This document shows positions 32,431 to 41,869 of a DNA stretch of 64,000 nucleotides, in pieces. Source of the stretch: Bacillus sp. E(2018). Its GTDB lineage: Bacteria > Bacillota > Bacilli > Bacillales > Fictibacillaceae. Each line of letters begins with the position of its first letter. Within the stretch, counting starts at the first letter, position 1. The DNA lies in the NCBI RefSeq assembly GCF_005503015.1, contig NZ_SCOL01000004.1, positions 1 through 64,000 on the forward strand. Direction: 5' to 3'. A program made the translations under genes and the position numbers. The notes beneath the pieces were generated by a model. That model did no database searches. It was not told the DNA's origin and saw only the letters and a program-made list of their open reading frames with translations.

Positions 32431-33527
32431 TTCTTCACTCCTCGAATCTTAGCAATAACATAGAGAGGGACTGGGACGATGGCAATTAAGGCTAAGCTCA
32501 ATCGTCCGATGAAAGTTCCCATTGCCTCCATTCCTTCCATCCCAATTGGAACCATGGAAACAAAGAAAATGATCGGAGAGAGAATCACGATAAGGTTTTC
32601 TTTTTTTGCCTTTTTAAATAGAGATTCTAACACGATGAGTGAAGAATCAATAGACATCGATGTTGTATTGAAGATCGTCATGATCCATATTGTAAAATAG
32701 ACGGATTCAAACCTTTCAAAGAAACCACCAGGAAGTTCAATTTCTTTCCCTAACTCTATGGTTGGATTTTCTAGAAAATCAGTACCTAGGTTTGAAAAGA
32801 CAGCCACACATGAAACAAATACCATCGTATAGATAATGATGGAGATGAAAACCCCTTTCACTGCGGCAGAAGATGCTTTTTCAGGTTCATTCACGAGGTA
32901 AGAATAGCTTAAAATAATGGAGATGCCAGTGAACGAAAAGAAAATATTGATCATCCCAGAGCCATACCCTTTTAAATCTGTTGTAAGTAAAGGATAAAAG
33001 TTATCAAGGTGCATAATTCTTATATTTAAGACGACCAATAAAAGTGAAACGATTAATACCACAGGCAAAAACATCGAATTGATACGGATAAGTGCTGTAC
33101 GTGAACCAAAAAGCGCATAAAGTGTGACTAGCAGAAAGAGTAGACTTAAGCTGTCGGAACTCGTGTTAGGCAAAAGGTATTTTTTCGTGATTTCTGCGAT
33201 TGCTCGTATTTCATAAGCTGCTAGTAGAGCAAAAAATGATCCATAAATAATGATTAAGAGAAAGGCAATCGGCTTCGGAATAATGGCCTGTAAAATTTCA
33301 TAGATGCCTTTACCAGGATACATTCGAACGAACTGCCCCATGACCCATACGATAGCCAGCACAATGGCTCCCATCAGTAGAATACTGATTACTCCGTCGA
33401 TGCTGTTCGTTACGGTCGTGATATGTCGAGGAAGGTTGAAGATACCTACTCCAATGACCATAGAAGCAACTGCGTACATTAATTCTTTAGCACTGATAGA
33501 ACGATCGGTGTACTTCACTTTGTTCAC
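32427..33527 (-). CDS. gerB: Spore germination protein, GerB family permease
   Basis: 366 residues with about ten helices of the amino-acid/polyamine transporter fold. Motifs typical of the family: ISAKELMYAVASMVIGVGIFNLPR at the start and YPGKGIYEILQAIIPKP. The B subunit holds the germinant-binding pocket of the receptor. Four-base coupling to gerC and three-base spacing from gerA show one operon. Confidence 0.92.
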   Translation of the reverse strand: MNKVKYTDRSISAKELMYAVASMVIGVGIFNLPRHITTVTNSIDGVISILLMGAIVLAIVWVMGQFVRMYPGKGIYEILQAIIPKPIAFLLIIIYGSFFALLAAYEIRAIAEITKKYLLPNTSSDSLSLLFLLVTLYALFGSRTALIRINSMFLPVVLIVSLLLVVLNIRIMHLDNFYPLLTTDLKGYGSGMINIFFSFTGISIILSYSYLVNEPEKASSAAVKGVFISIIIYTMVFVSCVAVFSNLGTDFLENPTIELGKEIELPGGFFERFESVYFTIWIMTIFNTTSMSIDSSLIVLESLFKKAKKENLIVILSPIIFFVSMVPIGMEGMEAMGTFIGRLSLALIAIVPVPLYVIAKIRGVKK

Positions 33528-33530
33528 AGG

Positions 33531-35027
33531 TTATTCCTCTTTCTCTGAACGGACTTCATCTATTGGGTCTAAGAAAACAGGTCTCTTTTTAATAAAGGCA
33601 ATCGGTAAGCGTACGAATAGTTCTTTCCAATCGTTAATAAAGATTGGCGCAAGGGGAGCGGCGTAAGGTATACCTAGGCTTGTCAAGTTCACAATGTGTA
33701 TGACGAGTACTATAAAAGCAAGTGAAATTCCATAAAGGCCCATCATGCCTGCAGCAAAGATAAAGCTGAACAAAAGAATCCTATAGGTCACCCCCATGCT
33801 ATAGACGGGTAGCGTAAAGGAAGCGATGGCTGTTATAGCAATTACGATGACCATTACGGTACTAACGATCCCAGCTTGAACGGCAGCCTCACCAATAACA
33901 ATTCCTCCAACGATTCCAATCGTTTGACCGATCGGCTTCGGGAGCCGCAATCCCGCTTCCCTAAGAAGTTCCATCGTGATCGCCATCATAAGAGCTTCAA
34001 CAAAAGCAGGAAAAGGTACTCCTTCACGCGATGCAGCTATGGAAAAAGCAAGGCGAGATGGTATCAAGCCTTGGTGAAACGAAACGAGTGCAATATAAAA
34101 GGAAGGAAGAAATAATGAGATAAAAACAGCGAATGCACGCAGCATGCGCAGCAACGATCCGATATGCCATCGCTCATAATAATCTTCAGGTGACTGAACC
34201 GTATCGAGTATTGAAATGGGTGCGATCAATGCGTTTGCAGTTTGGTCAGGAATAATAGCTAACCTTCCTTGTAATAGAGAGAGTGACACCTTATCTGGAC
34301 GCTCTGTGCTAATAAACTGTGGGAACGGTGACATAAAGTTGTCTTCTATCGATTGCTCAATTATGCCTGAATCAATTGGTGCATCGATGCTTATATGATT
34401 CAAACGGTGCCTTGCCTCCTCTACGATGGCAGGATTGATCACGTCCGCAATATATAATAATGCTACTTTTTTCTTGCCTCGTTCACCGATTACAAAGGTC
34501 TCTATCTTCAAGTTCTCATCTGTAATTTGTTTACGAATCATCGCAATATTGACCCCGATCTCTTCAGTGAAACTAACTTTAGGTCCTCTGATAAGAGATT
34601 CGGTTTGAGGTTCTTCGATAGCCCGAACTTTGCCGCCATGCGTATCAACACTAAATCCTTCGTTTATAAAATCCATTAAGATAATGGTTTTTCCGTTTAA
34701 TAGATGGTTGATTAAATCATCGAATTTATATATTTTTGCGGTTTGAGCAGTCAAGTAAATATCAGCATACATCTGTTCAAATAAGGATGCATCCACGGGT
34801 GGAGCGTATTTTATATATTTGATGGTTTTTAAGATATTCTGGAGTTTATCAGAATCGACTAAATCTGCTAGATATAGAATAATGAACGGTTCGCCTCGGA
34901 TCTCGTAACGTAATACTTTTAAATCAGGTGTTGGACCAAGTGTGCGTTCAATCTGTTGTAGATTGCTAGAGAGATCATCTTCCAATAATGAGGACTGGTC
35001 GGTTTTTGGATTTTTTTCATTTGTCAA
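33531..35027 (-). CDS. gerA: Spore germination protein, GerA family
   Basis: 498 residues from the TTG at 35027, which has GGGAGGTC six bases upstream; the frame opens at a TTG two codons earlier that would overlap the site too closely. It has the N-terminal soluble domain of about 250 residues, then [42 protein letters not shown]-type signature of GerA and four or five helices. A subunits assemble into the ion-conducting ring of the receptor. [16 protein letters not shown] is also family-typical. Confidence 0.93.
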   Translation of the reverse strand: [498 protein letters not shown]

Positions 35028-35053
35028 ACACAAGACCTCCCTCTTTTTCTACT

Positions 35054-35084
35054 AGGTATGTCCATTGAATGAGTGGTTTATTCC
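35054..35084 (-). promoter_or_regulatory. Candidate sigma-G promoter of the germination operon
   Basis: On the minus strand GGAATA, 18 bases, CATACCT: close to the sigma-G pattern TGAATA-N18-CATACTA. It ends 27 bases before the gerA start. Germinant receptors are made in the forespore under sigma-G, which supports it. Confidence 0.55.
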
Positions 35085-35121
35085 TTTGATCGGGAAGAAG
35101 AGGAAATACGTTATGGAGGAT

Positions 35122-35155
35122 AAAAAAAGAAGCCCCTACGTGCATAGGGAGCTTC
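35122..35155 (-). terminator. Orphan terminator hairpin
   Basis: On the minus strand GAAGCTCCCTA and TAGGGGCTTC pair and are followed by seven T. No minus-strand gene ends nearby; it would insulate the germination operon from read-through. Confidence 0.6.
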
Positions 35156-35358
35156 TGTGTCTCATGTTTTCATATAATTTCTTTCATGAATAGAATTTAA
35201 AGACCAAACAAGGGAAGTCAGCCTATTACTAAGTATGCATTAAGAAAAGGTTAGCGGTCTTTAACTATTTCTAAATTTACATCAAAACAAAGAACAACTA
35301 TGATGAATGCATATCCATTTATTTGGAAGTAGTTTCTAGATAGAAAGGGAAATCATTC

Positions 35359-35538
35359 ATGGATGTTGATCTGAATATATTATTGCAAGAAATTAAAATC
35401 TGTCGTCAAGAAATGTATGATCTAAAACCAAGTTCCAATGATTTTTCAGATGCTGATCTCGTCAAACAGAGTCAGAAGCTGGACAAACTGATCTATCTTT
35501 ATCAAAAAAGTATATTGAAAGATTCATCTGTTAAGTAA
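35359..35538 (+). CDS. Spo0E-like aspartyl-phosphate phosphatase
   Basis: 59 residues, ATG behind AAAGGGA. It shows the Spo0E-family layout: two helices joined by a loop, first helix LLQEIKICRQEMYDLK, second helix with the signature SQKLDKLIYLYQK (family consensus SQxLD). These small proteins remove the phosphate from Spo0A~P or related regulators and so delay sporulation. It stands alone, convergent with the LysR gene (7 bases between the stops), next to the germination operon. Confidence 0.82.
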   Translation: MDVDLNILLQEIKICRQEMYDLKPSSNDFSDADLVKQSQKLDKLIYLYQKSILKDSSVK

Positions 35539-35545
35539 ATTACAA

Positions 35546-36445
35546 CTACTGATCTAAAAGATACTTCACTTTTTCTTTAAATTCTTTTGCTTCTTCAGAC
35601 ATGCCTTTTGTTAGCGGATATAAGGTCCAGAAATCTTGATAGATTAAATCAGGCTGCTTGAACGGGATCATGGCTAGATTGCCATTCTTTACATCCGCAT
35701 TGTTTTTGAAGGTAAAGTTGAATACAAAGGAAAAAGCATGTCCATCCAAGATAGCAGAACGCATGACTTCAATATTATTCGATGAGAATAAAATCTGTTC
35801 GTTCTTTACGTATTTATCATTAAATGTTATACCTCCTTTAGAATTGTAAATCACCAGTTTTTCATCGCTTAACTCATCTGGCGTAAGAAAGTCTTTGTAA
35901 TACAGCGAGGATTTCTTGCCTGCACAAACGCATACATATCCCGTATACAATAATTCATAGTCCACTCCTTTTTCATGCTGAAGGTTGGATACTTCATAAT
36001 CTGTAAAAGGACTTAAACCAATATCAATATGTCCGTTCTTCATTTCCTCTAATATATGATCTTGATCGATCTCCCGAATCATGACGTTCGTTTCAGGAAA
36101 TTGTTCATGAAATAACAAGAAGGCATCATACACGATGTACATCAGAGCGGGTGCGCATCCAACCTTTAACACATGCTTTTTGGCATGTTGTTTATCAGCT
36201 AACTCTTCATGAAGCTCTTGCATCTTTTTAAGAATCTCATAGGCTTTGGATACAATAAACTTTCCATCAGTAGTTGGAATAGTACCTTGTCTAGATCGGG
36301 TGAAAATAGTAACGCCAAACTCTTTTTCGAGTTGTGTGATCGATTGCGATATCGCTGAAGGAGATAGGTGAAGTTTGTCTGCCGCCTTCGTAATTGAACT
36401 TTCTTTGGCCACTTCTACAATATATTTCATTTGTTCTAAGTTCAT
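35546..36445 (-). CDS. LysR family transcription regulator
   Basis: 299 residues. N-terminal winged helix MNLEQMKYIVEVAKESSITKAADKLHLSPSAISQSITQLEKEFG, then a type-2 periplasmic-binding-like effector domain from about residue 90 (KVGCAPALMYIVYDAF, DIGLSPFTDYEV). AGGAG precedes the ATG. No divergent target gene is close: the next gene (36724) lies 278 bases away and reads rightward, which is the usual place for a LysR target, so control of the MetOD1 gene is possible but unsupported. Confidence 0.9.
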   Translation of the reverse strand: MNLEQMKYIVEVAKESSITKAADKLHLSPSAISQSITQLEKEFGVTIFTRSRQGTIPTTDGKFIVSKAYEILKKMQELHEELADKQHAKKHVLKVGCAPALMYIVYDAFLLFHEQFPETNVMIREIDQDHILEEMKNGHIDIGLSPFTDYEVSNLQHEKGVDYELLYTGYVCVCAGKKSSLYYKDFLTPDELSDEKLVIYNSKGGITFNDKYVKNEQILFSSNNIEVMRSAILDGHAFSFVFNFTFKNNADVKNGNLAMIPFKQPDLIYQDFWTLYPLTKGMSEEAKEFKEKVKYLLDQ

Positions 36446-36723
36446 CGTTATCTCCTTTATTTAAGCTATGGTTAACTAAGTTAATTTTATTTAATTTTAT
36501 CTTAAAGTTGGCTGAAAGAAAACTATATCTGAAGTGAACAGTACCCTCAGCATAATTTTTTTTTATTTAAAAGAGTACTAGATAACTTAATACCTAAAAT
36601 ATTTTCTTAGATAAGTAAAATAATGTTTTAAACCATCTCATTCGGGTATCCAAAGAGTGTTGTCCATATCTTGCCAAAATAAGTGAAAACAGCATGTAAT
36701 TCAATAGAAAGGGTAGATGCATT

Positions 36724-37347
36724 ATGAACCTTTCAAAAGGTGAATTGAATGGACACACTTTTTTAGCAAAACTCATTACTCAATATGCCCACATTCATAG
36801 AAAATCAATTGGTCCCGCTGCGGAACAATATATTGAGCAGCTTGGTCTTCGTACCGGCGAATGGATGGAGAGATTCTATGATGATCAATTGGATTGGACG
36901 GTTGATCAATACGTTCAAGTTATCGTGGATTTAAAAAATTCAATCGGCGGGCATTTTGAGATTGTCAGTGTAAAGCCTGACCATGTAATAGTTCGTGCAA
37001 AAGAGTGTCCTTTCGGGGAATTTGTTAAGGATGCACCGCACTTATGCAAAATGACATCCAGTATTCTTGGAGGAATAGCAGCACGAAGATTTGGTTATGG
37101 AAAAGTTACGTTACGTCAAAGAATTGCTCTAGGAAGTCCAACTTGTGAAGTAGCCATATACTTTCAGCCGGATGAGAGAGAACAAGGAGATATCTATCAA
37201 GACCTCCCAGTTACACCTGAAAACGGTGATCCTTTTTCTTGGGAAGAAGAGACCATCGGTATGCTTAATAATGAGCTGAAAAAATGCGATGAAATGGTAG
37301 AGTCACTTCTACAAGAATTAGAAGAATTAAAAAGTGGCAACTCCTAA
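36724..37347 (+). CDS. MetOD1 (methanogen output domain 1) protein
   Basis: 207 residues. The central part has the Cys-containing pattern of V4R/MetOD1-type sensor domains: VRAKECPFGEFVKDAPHLCKMTSSILGGIAARRFG, with SPTCEVAIYF near 140; the three Cys could bind metal. The C-terminus (NNELKKCDEMVESLLQELEELK) is a coiled coil for dimerisation. AAAGGG precedes the ATG. It is convergent with an RsbR-like gene. Function in Bacilli unknown; the name is a domain label recalled from family databases. Confidence 0.65.
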   Translation: MNLSKGELNGHTFLAKLITQYAHIHRKSIGPAAEQYIEQLGLRTGEWMERFYDDQLDWTVDQYVQVIVDLKNSIGGHFEIVSVKPDHVIVRAKECPFGEFVKDAPHLCKMTSSILGGIAARRFGYGKVTLRQRIALGSPTCEVAIYFQPDEREQGDIYQDLPVTPENGDPFSWEEETIGMLNNELKKCDEMVESLLQELEELKSGNS

Positions 37348-37357
37348 AAACGATTAA

Positions 37358-37387
37358 AACAGACCCTGAATCAGAGTCTGTTCTTTT
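37358..37387. terminator. Bidirectional terminator
   Basis: AACAGAC...CTGA and TCAG...GTCTGTT form a hairpin between the convergent genes, with a T-run on the plus side. Confidence 0.75.
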
Positions 37388-38267
37388 TGTTGGGGTTATT
37401 TTTTTTATCCAATTTTCCATATCCAAAGTCAGCCAGTGCTTGAAGCAGGTTTCCTTTTAATGTGATTTCATCAAAATTTAGATTCAAGCTCACAGATGTT
37501 TGTGCAATCTCGGGACTTAAACCAGTTAGTGTTGTTTTAACCCCTAAAAGTTTTAATGTAGAAACAAGTTGGAAAAGACGGTGAGCGACCATCGTATCAA
37601 TATAACTCACACCTGATAGATCGATAACTAGAGAAGTAATCTCATGATCTAAGCACTGTTGCAGCGTAGCTTCGAGTAAGAGCTTTGCACGGTTCGTATC
37701 AATATCACCGACGACGGGCAGAACAGCGACTCCAGGAAAGAGAGGGACTACAGGAACAGACAGTTCTTGAAGAGATAGGTGGAACTGTTCACTCATATCT
37801 CTGTAACTTTTTACATATGACTTACTGAATGCTTGTACCGCGTAATCAATAATCGGATTGATCGTCATTGAAATATGCAATACGGAATCCAAAGACATGG
37901 ATTGCAGCGATCCTTCTTCTTTTATAAAATCCCAAATCACTTCTCGATAGAAAGAGGTACTCTCAAGTGTCGTATCGAGCGGCTGGCCAGAATGAACAGC
38001 AAGCATGCCGATATTCTCTCCCCATTCGAAAATCGTTTTCTTTGAATCCGATACCTTTCCAGATACAGCATCACCGATTAACCGAATGAACGAAATGGAT
38101 TGTTGAAGTTCTTCATACTCATTCATAGGTGGATTTTGTTGAAGTGAAACATAAACGTTACTATTTTGTATGTTAGTTATGATCTTCTCTGCAATTTGAG
38201 GAGCATTTTCAGCAATTCGTGTTCCGATTTCAATCTGATCTTGTTTCTGCTTCAAGTGAAGATCCAT
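37371..38267 (-). CDS. RsbR-like STAS domain protein (RsbT co-antagonist type)
   Basis: 298 residues. An all-helical N-terminal domain (about 1-165), as in RsbRD-type proteins, precedes a STAS domain (about 175-285) with VVPLFPGVAVLPVVGDIDTNRAK, SLVIDLSGVSYIDTMVAHRLF and VKTTLTGLSPEIAQT. The conserved Thr/Ser sites of stressosome proteins appear as DTMVA and TLTGL. Such proteins build the stressosome that releases RsbT to activate sigma-B. TAGGAG precedes the ATG. No rsbS/rsbT gene is nearby, so it is an orphan paralogue. Confidence 0.85.
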   Translation of the reverse strand: MDLHLKQKQDQIEIGTRIAENAPQIAEKIITNIQNSNVYVSLQQNPPMNEYEELQQSISFIRLIGDAVSGKVSDSKKTIFEWGENIGMLAVHSGQPLDTTLESTSFYREVIWDFIKEEGSLQSMSLDSVLHISMTINPIIDYAVQAFSKSYVKSYRDMSEQFHLSLQELSVPVVPLFPGVAVLPVVGDIDTNRAKLLLEATLQQCLDHEITSLVIDLSGVSYIDTMVAHRLFQLVSTLKLLGVKTTLTGLSPEIAQTSVSLNLNFDEITLKGNLLQALADFGYGKLDKKNNPNKKNRL

Positions 38268-38390
38268 TTTTAACTCCTAATTATTTAAGACGTTAAATGT
38301 ATTTTAACAAAAATAATTAACACATGTTTGAATTTACTGAAAAATTTTTATAACTATGAAATGTTTAAGATGAAGTGAGGTGGAGGGTAT

Positions 38391-38424
38391 AAAAAAAACA
38401 GGCCCCTCTTGCAAGAGTCCTGTT
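38391..38424 (-). terminator. Terminator of the cold-shock gene
   Basis: On the minus strand AACAGGACTCTT and AAGAGGGGCCTGTT pair around GC and run into eight T. Confidence 0.88.
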
Positions 38425-38438
38425 TATCTATTGGGTTA

Positions 38439-38639
38439 TTATGCTTTACGTACGTTAGTAGCTTGAGGTCCGCGTTGTCCTTGTTCAACTTCGAACGTTA
38501 CGTCTTGACCTTCGTCTAAAGATTTGAAACCGTCAGCTTGGATAGCTGAGAAGTGTACGAATACATCGTCTCCACCTTCGCGCTCGATGAATCCGAAACC
38601 TTTTTCTGCGTTAAACCATTTAACTTTACCTTGTTCCAT
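38439..38639 (-). CDS. csp: Cold-shock protein, CspB/CspD type
   Basis: 66 residues from the ATG at 38639 (AGGAGG eight bases upstream); the frame opens 11 codons earlier but that extension is untranslated leader. Five-stranded OB fold with RNP1 KGFGFIE (residues 16-22) and RNP2 VFVHF (27-31). It binds single-stranded RNA and DNA and keeps mRNA open at low temperature and in stationary phase. Monocistronic. Which of the Bacillus CspB/C/D paralogues it is cannot be settled. Confidence 0.95.
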   Translation of the reverse strand: MEQGKVKWFNAEKGFGFIEREGGDDVFVHFSAIQADGFKSLDEGQDVTFEVEQGQRGPQATNVRKA

Positions 38640-39017
38640 TTTTGTTGCCTCCTGTCGTGCCAAACCGCACAATAATACTATCTCTGCTCAAAAATATCAA
38701 GATAATAGGTTTACCTGTACAATCGAACAAAAATAATTCTTATTTATCGTAACATTTTACTAACCAATAAACAAGTGCAACAAGAAAAAGGAAATGATTA
38801 AATATTCGGTATGATCATAAAAAGCCGTGGAATCAAGGATTAGCGAAGTACGATGAGATGAAATTTGGTAATAATGGTCTATTTAAAAGATCAAATAGTG
38901 ATTATGAACTAATCTTTTGCTTTGTTAAAGAAGTATCAGTTAATAAGTGGTTCTGGTTTTAACTTCCTTTTATTCGTGGTACATTGATAAAAATACTAAA
39001 ACAAATGATGTGATGAT
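38640..39017. other. Intergenic region between csp and moaA
   Basis: Holds the leader of the leftward csp gene on its left side. On the right a 34-codon frame (38858-38962, plus strand, ending EVSVNKWFWF) lacks a ribosome binding site and may be the tail of a lost gene. I see no Moco riboswitch-like architecture before moaA. Confidence 0.5.
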
Positions 39018-40037
39018 ATGAAAGAAAGTAATGGAATCACTGATCGTTTGCATCGTCCGCTGCAGGACTTGCGGATTTCGGTAACCGATCAATGCAATTT
39101 TCGGTGTACTTATTGTATGCCTAAAGAAATCTTCGGACCAGACTACCCATTTCTAACAACAACTGAGCTATTATCGTTTGATGAGATCGTTCGCATTGCT
39201 TCACAATTTGCAAAAGCAGGCGTAGAAAAAATTCGAATTACTGGCGGTGAACCTTTACTTCGAAAGAATCTTCCTGACCTGCTAAAACGTCTACGAGCAA
39301 TAGAAGGAATTCGAGATATTGCCTTAACGACTAATGGCGTGCTTCTTCCAAAGATGGCGGTTTCTTTAAAGCAAGCAGGAATGGACAGAGTAACCGTGAG
39401 TTTGGATACGCTTGATAACGATTTGTTCGGCTATATTAACGGACGAGGTGTAGGGGTATCCCCTGTTTTGAAAGGAATAGAAGCTGCACATGAAGCGGGT
39501 CTTGCTGTCAAAATAAATATGATGGTCAAAAAGGGAATCAATGACAAAGAAATTCTTCCGATGGCCCGTTATTTTAAAAACACGCCATATGTTTTGCGAT
39601 TCATTGAATATATGGATGTCGGCACCTCGAACGGTTGGAATTGGGACGATGTAGTTTCAAAGAAAGAGATTTTAAAGATGATTGACTCGGAGATGCCGCT
39701 AGGACGAATTGATCGAAAGTATTATGGAGAAGTTGCAAAACGATATCAGTATGCAGATGGTAAAGGTGAGATTGGTATTATCTCTTCAATCAGTGACACA
39801 TTTTGCTCAACTTGTACGAGAGCAAGATTGTCCGCAGATGGAAAAGTGTACACGTGCCTTTTTACAGGGCGAGGGACTGATCTAAAAGAATTTGTGCGAG
39901 CGGGTGCTTCTGACAAGGAAATTTTCAATCGCATTGTTGAAATATGGGGAAATCGTTCTGATCGATATTCAGATGAAAGAAAAGAACAAGGAATAAGTGA
40001 AAGAAAAAAAATAGAAATGTCCTATATTGGAGGCTGA
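39018..40037 (+). CDS. moaA: GTP 3',8-cyclase MoaA
   Basis: 339 residues. Radical-SAM iron-sulfur cluster Cys26, Cys30, Cys33 (CNFRCTYC); C-terminal second cluster Cys263, Cys266, Cys280 (FCSTCTRARL...YTC) that binds GTP; GGEP SAM motif at 76-79; and the essential Gly-Gly end. It converts GTP to 3',8-cyclo-H2GTP, the first step of molybdenum cofactor synthesis. The other moa genes are not adjacent. The ribosome binding site is weak (GATGTGATG). Confidence 0.95.
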   Translation: MKESNGITDRLHRPLQDLRISVTDQCNFRCTYCMPKEIFGPDYPFLTTTELLSFDEIVRIASQFAKAGVEKIRITGGEPLLRKNLPDLLKRLRAIEGIRDIALTTNGVLLPKMAVSLKQAGMDRVTVSLDTLDNDLFGYINGRGVGVSPVLKGIEAAHEAGLAVKINMMVKKGINDKEILPMARYFKNTPYVLRFIEYMDVGTSNGWNWDDVVSKKEILKMIDSEMPLGRIDRKYYGEVAKRYQYADGKGEIGIISSISDTFCSTCTRARLSADGKVYTCLFTGRGTDLKEFVRAGASDKEIFNRIVEIWGNRSDRYSDERKEQGISERKKIEMSYIGG

Positions 40038-40048
40038 GTGAATCAGCC
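40030..40048 (+). terminator. Terminator of moaA
   Basis: GAGGCTGA and TCAGCCTC overlap the stop codon of moaA and are followed by TCTTTTA. Confidence 0.75.
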
Positions 40049-40170
40049 TCTCTTTTATTTTTAGCTAGTTGAAGTTTGTTAATAACTATTTTATAATTAC
40101 TTACATAAAGTAATTAAAAAATCTGCAAGATTTCTTATGTTCACTATTAAATAGGAAAGAAGGAAGAAAT

Positions 40171-41031
40171 ATGACGCCTATTCATGAAAAAACTCATATC
40201 GGAAGTGTAACTTTAAAAGTTAGAAATTTGGAGAAGCTTGCTGCATTTTATACAGAAACGATTGGTCTGGAAATCTTATCAAAAGGAGAAACTAGCGTGA
40301 CATTAACAGCTGATGGGAAAACGCCACTCATTATTTTAGAAGGTAATCCTGTGCTTCATCAGCGACCGATGAAAAGTGCAGGTCTTTATCACTTGGCATT
40401 GCTTGTACCAAGTAGAACAGATCTTGCAAATGTTCTTTCCCATTTTATTGAGACAAATACACACTTACTAGGAGCATCTAACCACAGGTTTAGTGAAGCG
40501 ATCTATCTACAAGATCCTGAGAACAACGGAATTGAAATTTACAGAGATGTTGATCGCGAAGATTGGCGACGAGATGAAAGAGGAAAATTACCTGCTGTCA
40601 GCGAACCATTAGACGTACAAAGTCTTTTAGCGGAAAGAGATACAAAGACTTGGAGTCGTCTGCCAGAAAACACGGTTATGGGCCATGTGCATCTGAATGT
40701 ACTAAATATTGCCGAAGCCGAAACTTTCTACATGAACATATTAGGTTTTGAAGAACAGACAAGGATCGGGGACCATGCTCTATTCATCTCAGCTGGAGGT
40801 TATCATCACCATATCGCCGTAAATATTTGGAACGGAAGAGATGGCGATTCAAATCGAGATGATGTTACAGGACTTCTTCATTATGAAATCATCGTTCCAT
40901 CGCTGTTGGAAGTCAAAAAAGTTTTAAGTGCTCTAGAACGTGAGCAAGTTCCATATCATATAGAGTCGGAAACCATTTTGTTAAAAGACCCTTCAGGCAA
41001 CGGTATCGTGATTAAAGCCGAACAGCACTAA
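40171..41031 (+). CDS. catE: Two-domain VOC protein, CatE-like dioxygenase
   Basis: 286 residues made of two vicinal-oxygen-chelate domains (about 8-130 and 165-280). The start THIGSVTLKVRNLEKLAAFY and the iron ligands His in GHVHLNV, His in LLHYEI and Glu at GNGIVI-adjacent positions fit the extradiol class of B. subtilis CatE, catechol 2,3-dioxygenase, which opens toxic catechols. The SAGGYHHHIAVNIW block is shared with that protein. B. subtilis catE is in a catDE operon under quinone control; here no catD is seen. The final ligand Glu is not certain by eye. Confidence 0.8.
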   Translation: MTPIHEKTHIGSVTLKVRNLEKLAAFYTETIGLEILSKGETSVTLTADGKTPLIILEGNPVLHQRPMKSAGLYHLALLVPSRTDLANVLSHFIETNTHLLGASNHRFSEAIYLQDPENNGIEIYRDVDREDWRRDERGKLPAVSEPLDVQSLLAERDTKTWSRLPENTVMGHVHLNVLNIAEAETFYMNILGFEEQTRIGDHALFISAGGYHHHIAVNIWNGRDGDSNRDDVTGLLHYEIIVPSLLEVKKVLSALEREQVPYHIESETILLKDPSGNGIVIKAEQH

Positions 41032-41096
41032 CGTTTACAAACTCTCAGAAACAGGAATATTAAAAGTAAGAAAAAAACGGCAAAGAGGGGGGTTAT

Positions 41097-41771
41097 ATGA
41101 AAAGAAGTACTTTGGTAAAGATCACTGCAATCTTATTGATTGTTCTGTTTTTATTTGCTCTTAACCATTTTGTCTTTAAAATAACCCCCATGTCTTTGCG
41201 TGATTGGGTATTGTCCTTTGGGATGGTCGCTCCAATCGTCTATATCATCGTAAATGTAATCCGGCCTTTTACTCTATTTCCAATCTCTGTTCTTTCACTT
41301 GCAGGTGGTTTAGCATTCGGAGTAGTATGGGGAACGATTTATACCGTATTCTCAGCTACAATTGGTGCCATCTTATCGTTCTATATCGCCAAACATCTTG
41401 GAGCGAAATGGATCAAACAAAAAACAGATTCACCTTCAAGAATTGAGAAATGGCAAAATCAACTTAAGGAAAAAGGATTTGTTTACATCTTCTTATTGAG
41501 AATCATTCCGGTACTGAATTTTGATGTTGTTAGCTATGTGGCTGGAATCTCTAAACTTAAACTCCGCTCCTATATTTTAGCTACGATGCTTGGCGTTTTA
41601 CCAGGAACACTCGCATACAACTTGTTGGGTGACAGCTTTATTAAAGGAAATGGAACAATCATCGCAATTGCAATCGGGTTAGCGCTATTTGCAGCTTGTA
41701 TACCCATTCTAATGAAAAACAAACAGATGATTACCAGTCAAATTCACCAGCATAAAGAAGATAACGCATAG
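41097..41771 (+). CDS. TVP38/TMEM64 family membrane protein
   Basis: 224 residues with about six helices of the VTT/DedA-like fold. Diagnostic is the segment FPISVLSLAGGLAFGVVWGTIYTVFSATIGAILSFYIAKHLG, plus the re-entrant loop LRIIPVLNFDVVSYVAGISKL. Members of this superfamily move or scramble phospholipids or help membrane homeostasis. AGAGGGGGG precedes the ATG. Single gene closed by a strong terminator. Confidence 0.9.
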   Translation: MKRSTLVKITAILLIVLFLFALNHFVFKITPMSLRDWVLSFGMVAPIVYIIVNVIRPFTLFPISVLSLAGGLAFGVVWGTIYTVFSATIGAILSFYIAKHLGAKWIKQKTDSPSRIEKWQNQLKEKGFVYIFLLRIIPVLNFDVVSYVAGISKLKLRSYILATMLGVLPGTLAYNLLGDSFIKGNGTIIAIAIGLALFAACIPILMKNKQMITSQIHQHKEDNA

Positions 41772-41805
41772 CCTTACTCTTACCATTGGGAGTAAGGCTT
41801 TTTTG
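41771..41805 (+). terminator. Terminator of the TVP38-family gene
   Basis: GCCTTACTC and GAGTAAGGC pair around a nine-base loop and are followed by six T. Confidence 0.9.
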
Positions 41806-41847
41806 TTTGTTTGTTTTTAACCTTTGAGCACAATACTTGTTCCTTAT

Positions 41848-41862
41848 TAATAATTATTATAA
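41848..41862 (+). promoter_or_regulatory. Candidate PerR box
   Basis: TAATAATTATTATAA agrees at 14 of 15 positions with the PerR consensus TTATAATnATTATAA. It ends seven bases before the -35 of the peroxiredoxin promoter. The region is A+T-rich, which raises the chance of a fortuitous match. Confidence 0.55.
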
Positions 41863-41869
41863 ATTAGTA

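Larger units (their letters stand above)
35028..35358. other. Intergenic region before the germination operon
   Basis: No gene seen. It contains the candidate sigma-G promoter (35054-35084), a terminator-like hairpin on the minus strand (35122-35155) with no obvious gene feeding it, and the AAAGGGA ribosome binding site of the Spo0E-like gene at the right end. Confidence 0.6.

Noticed and set aside
38858..38962. 34-codon plus-strand frame before moaA
   Set aside because: No ribosome binding site, no recognisable domain; at most the tail of a lost gene.
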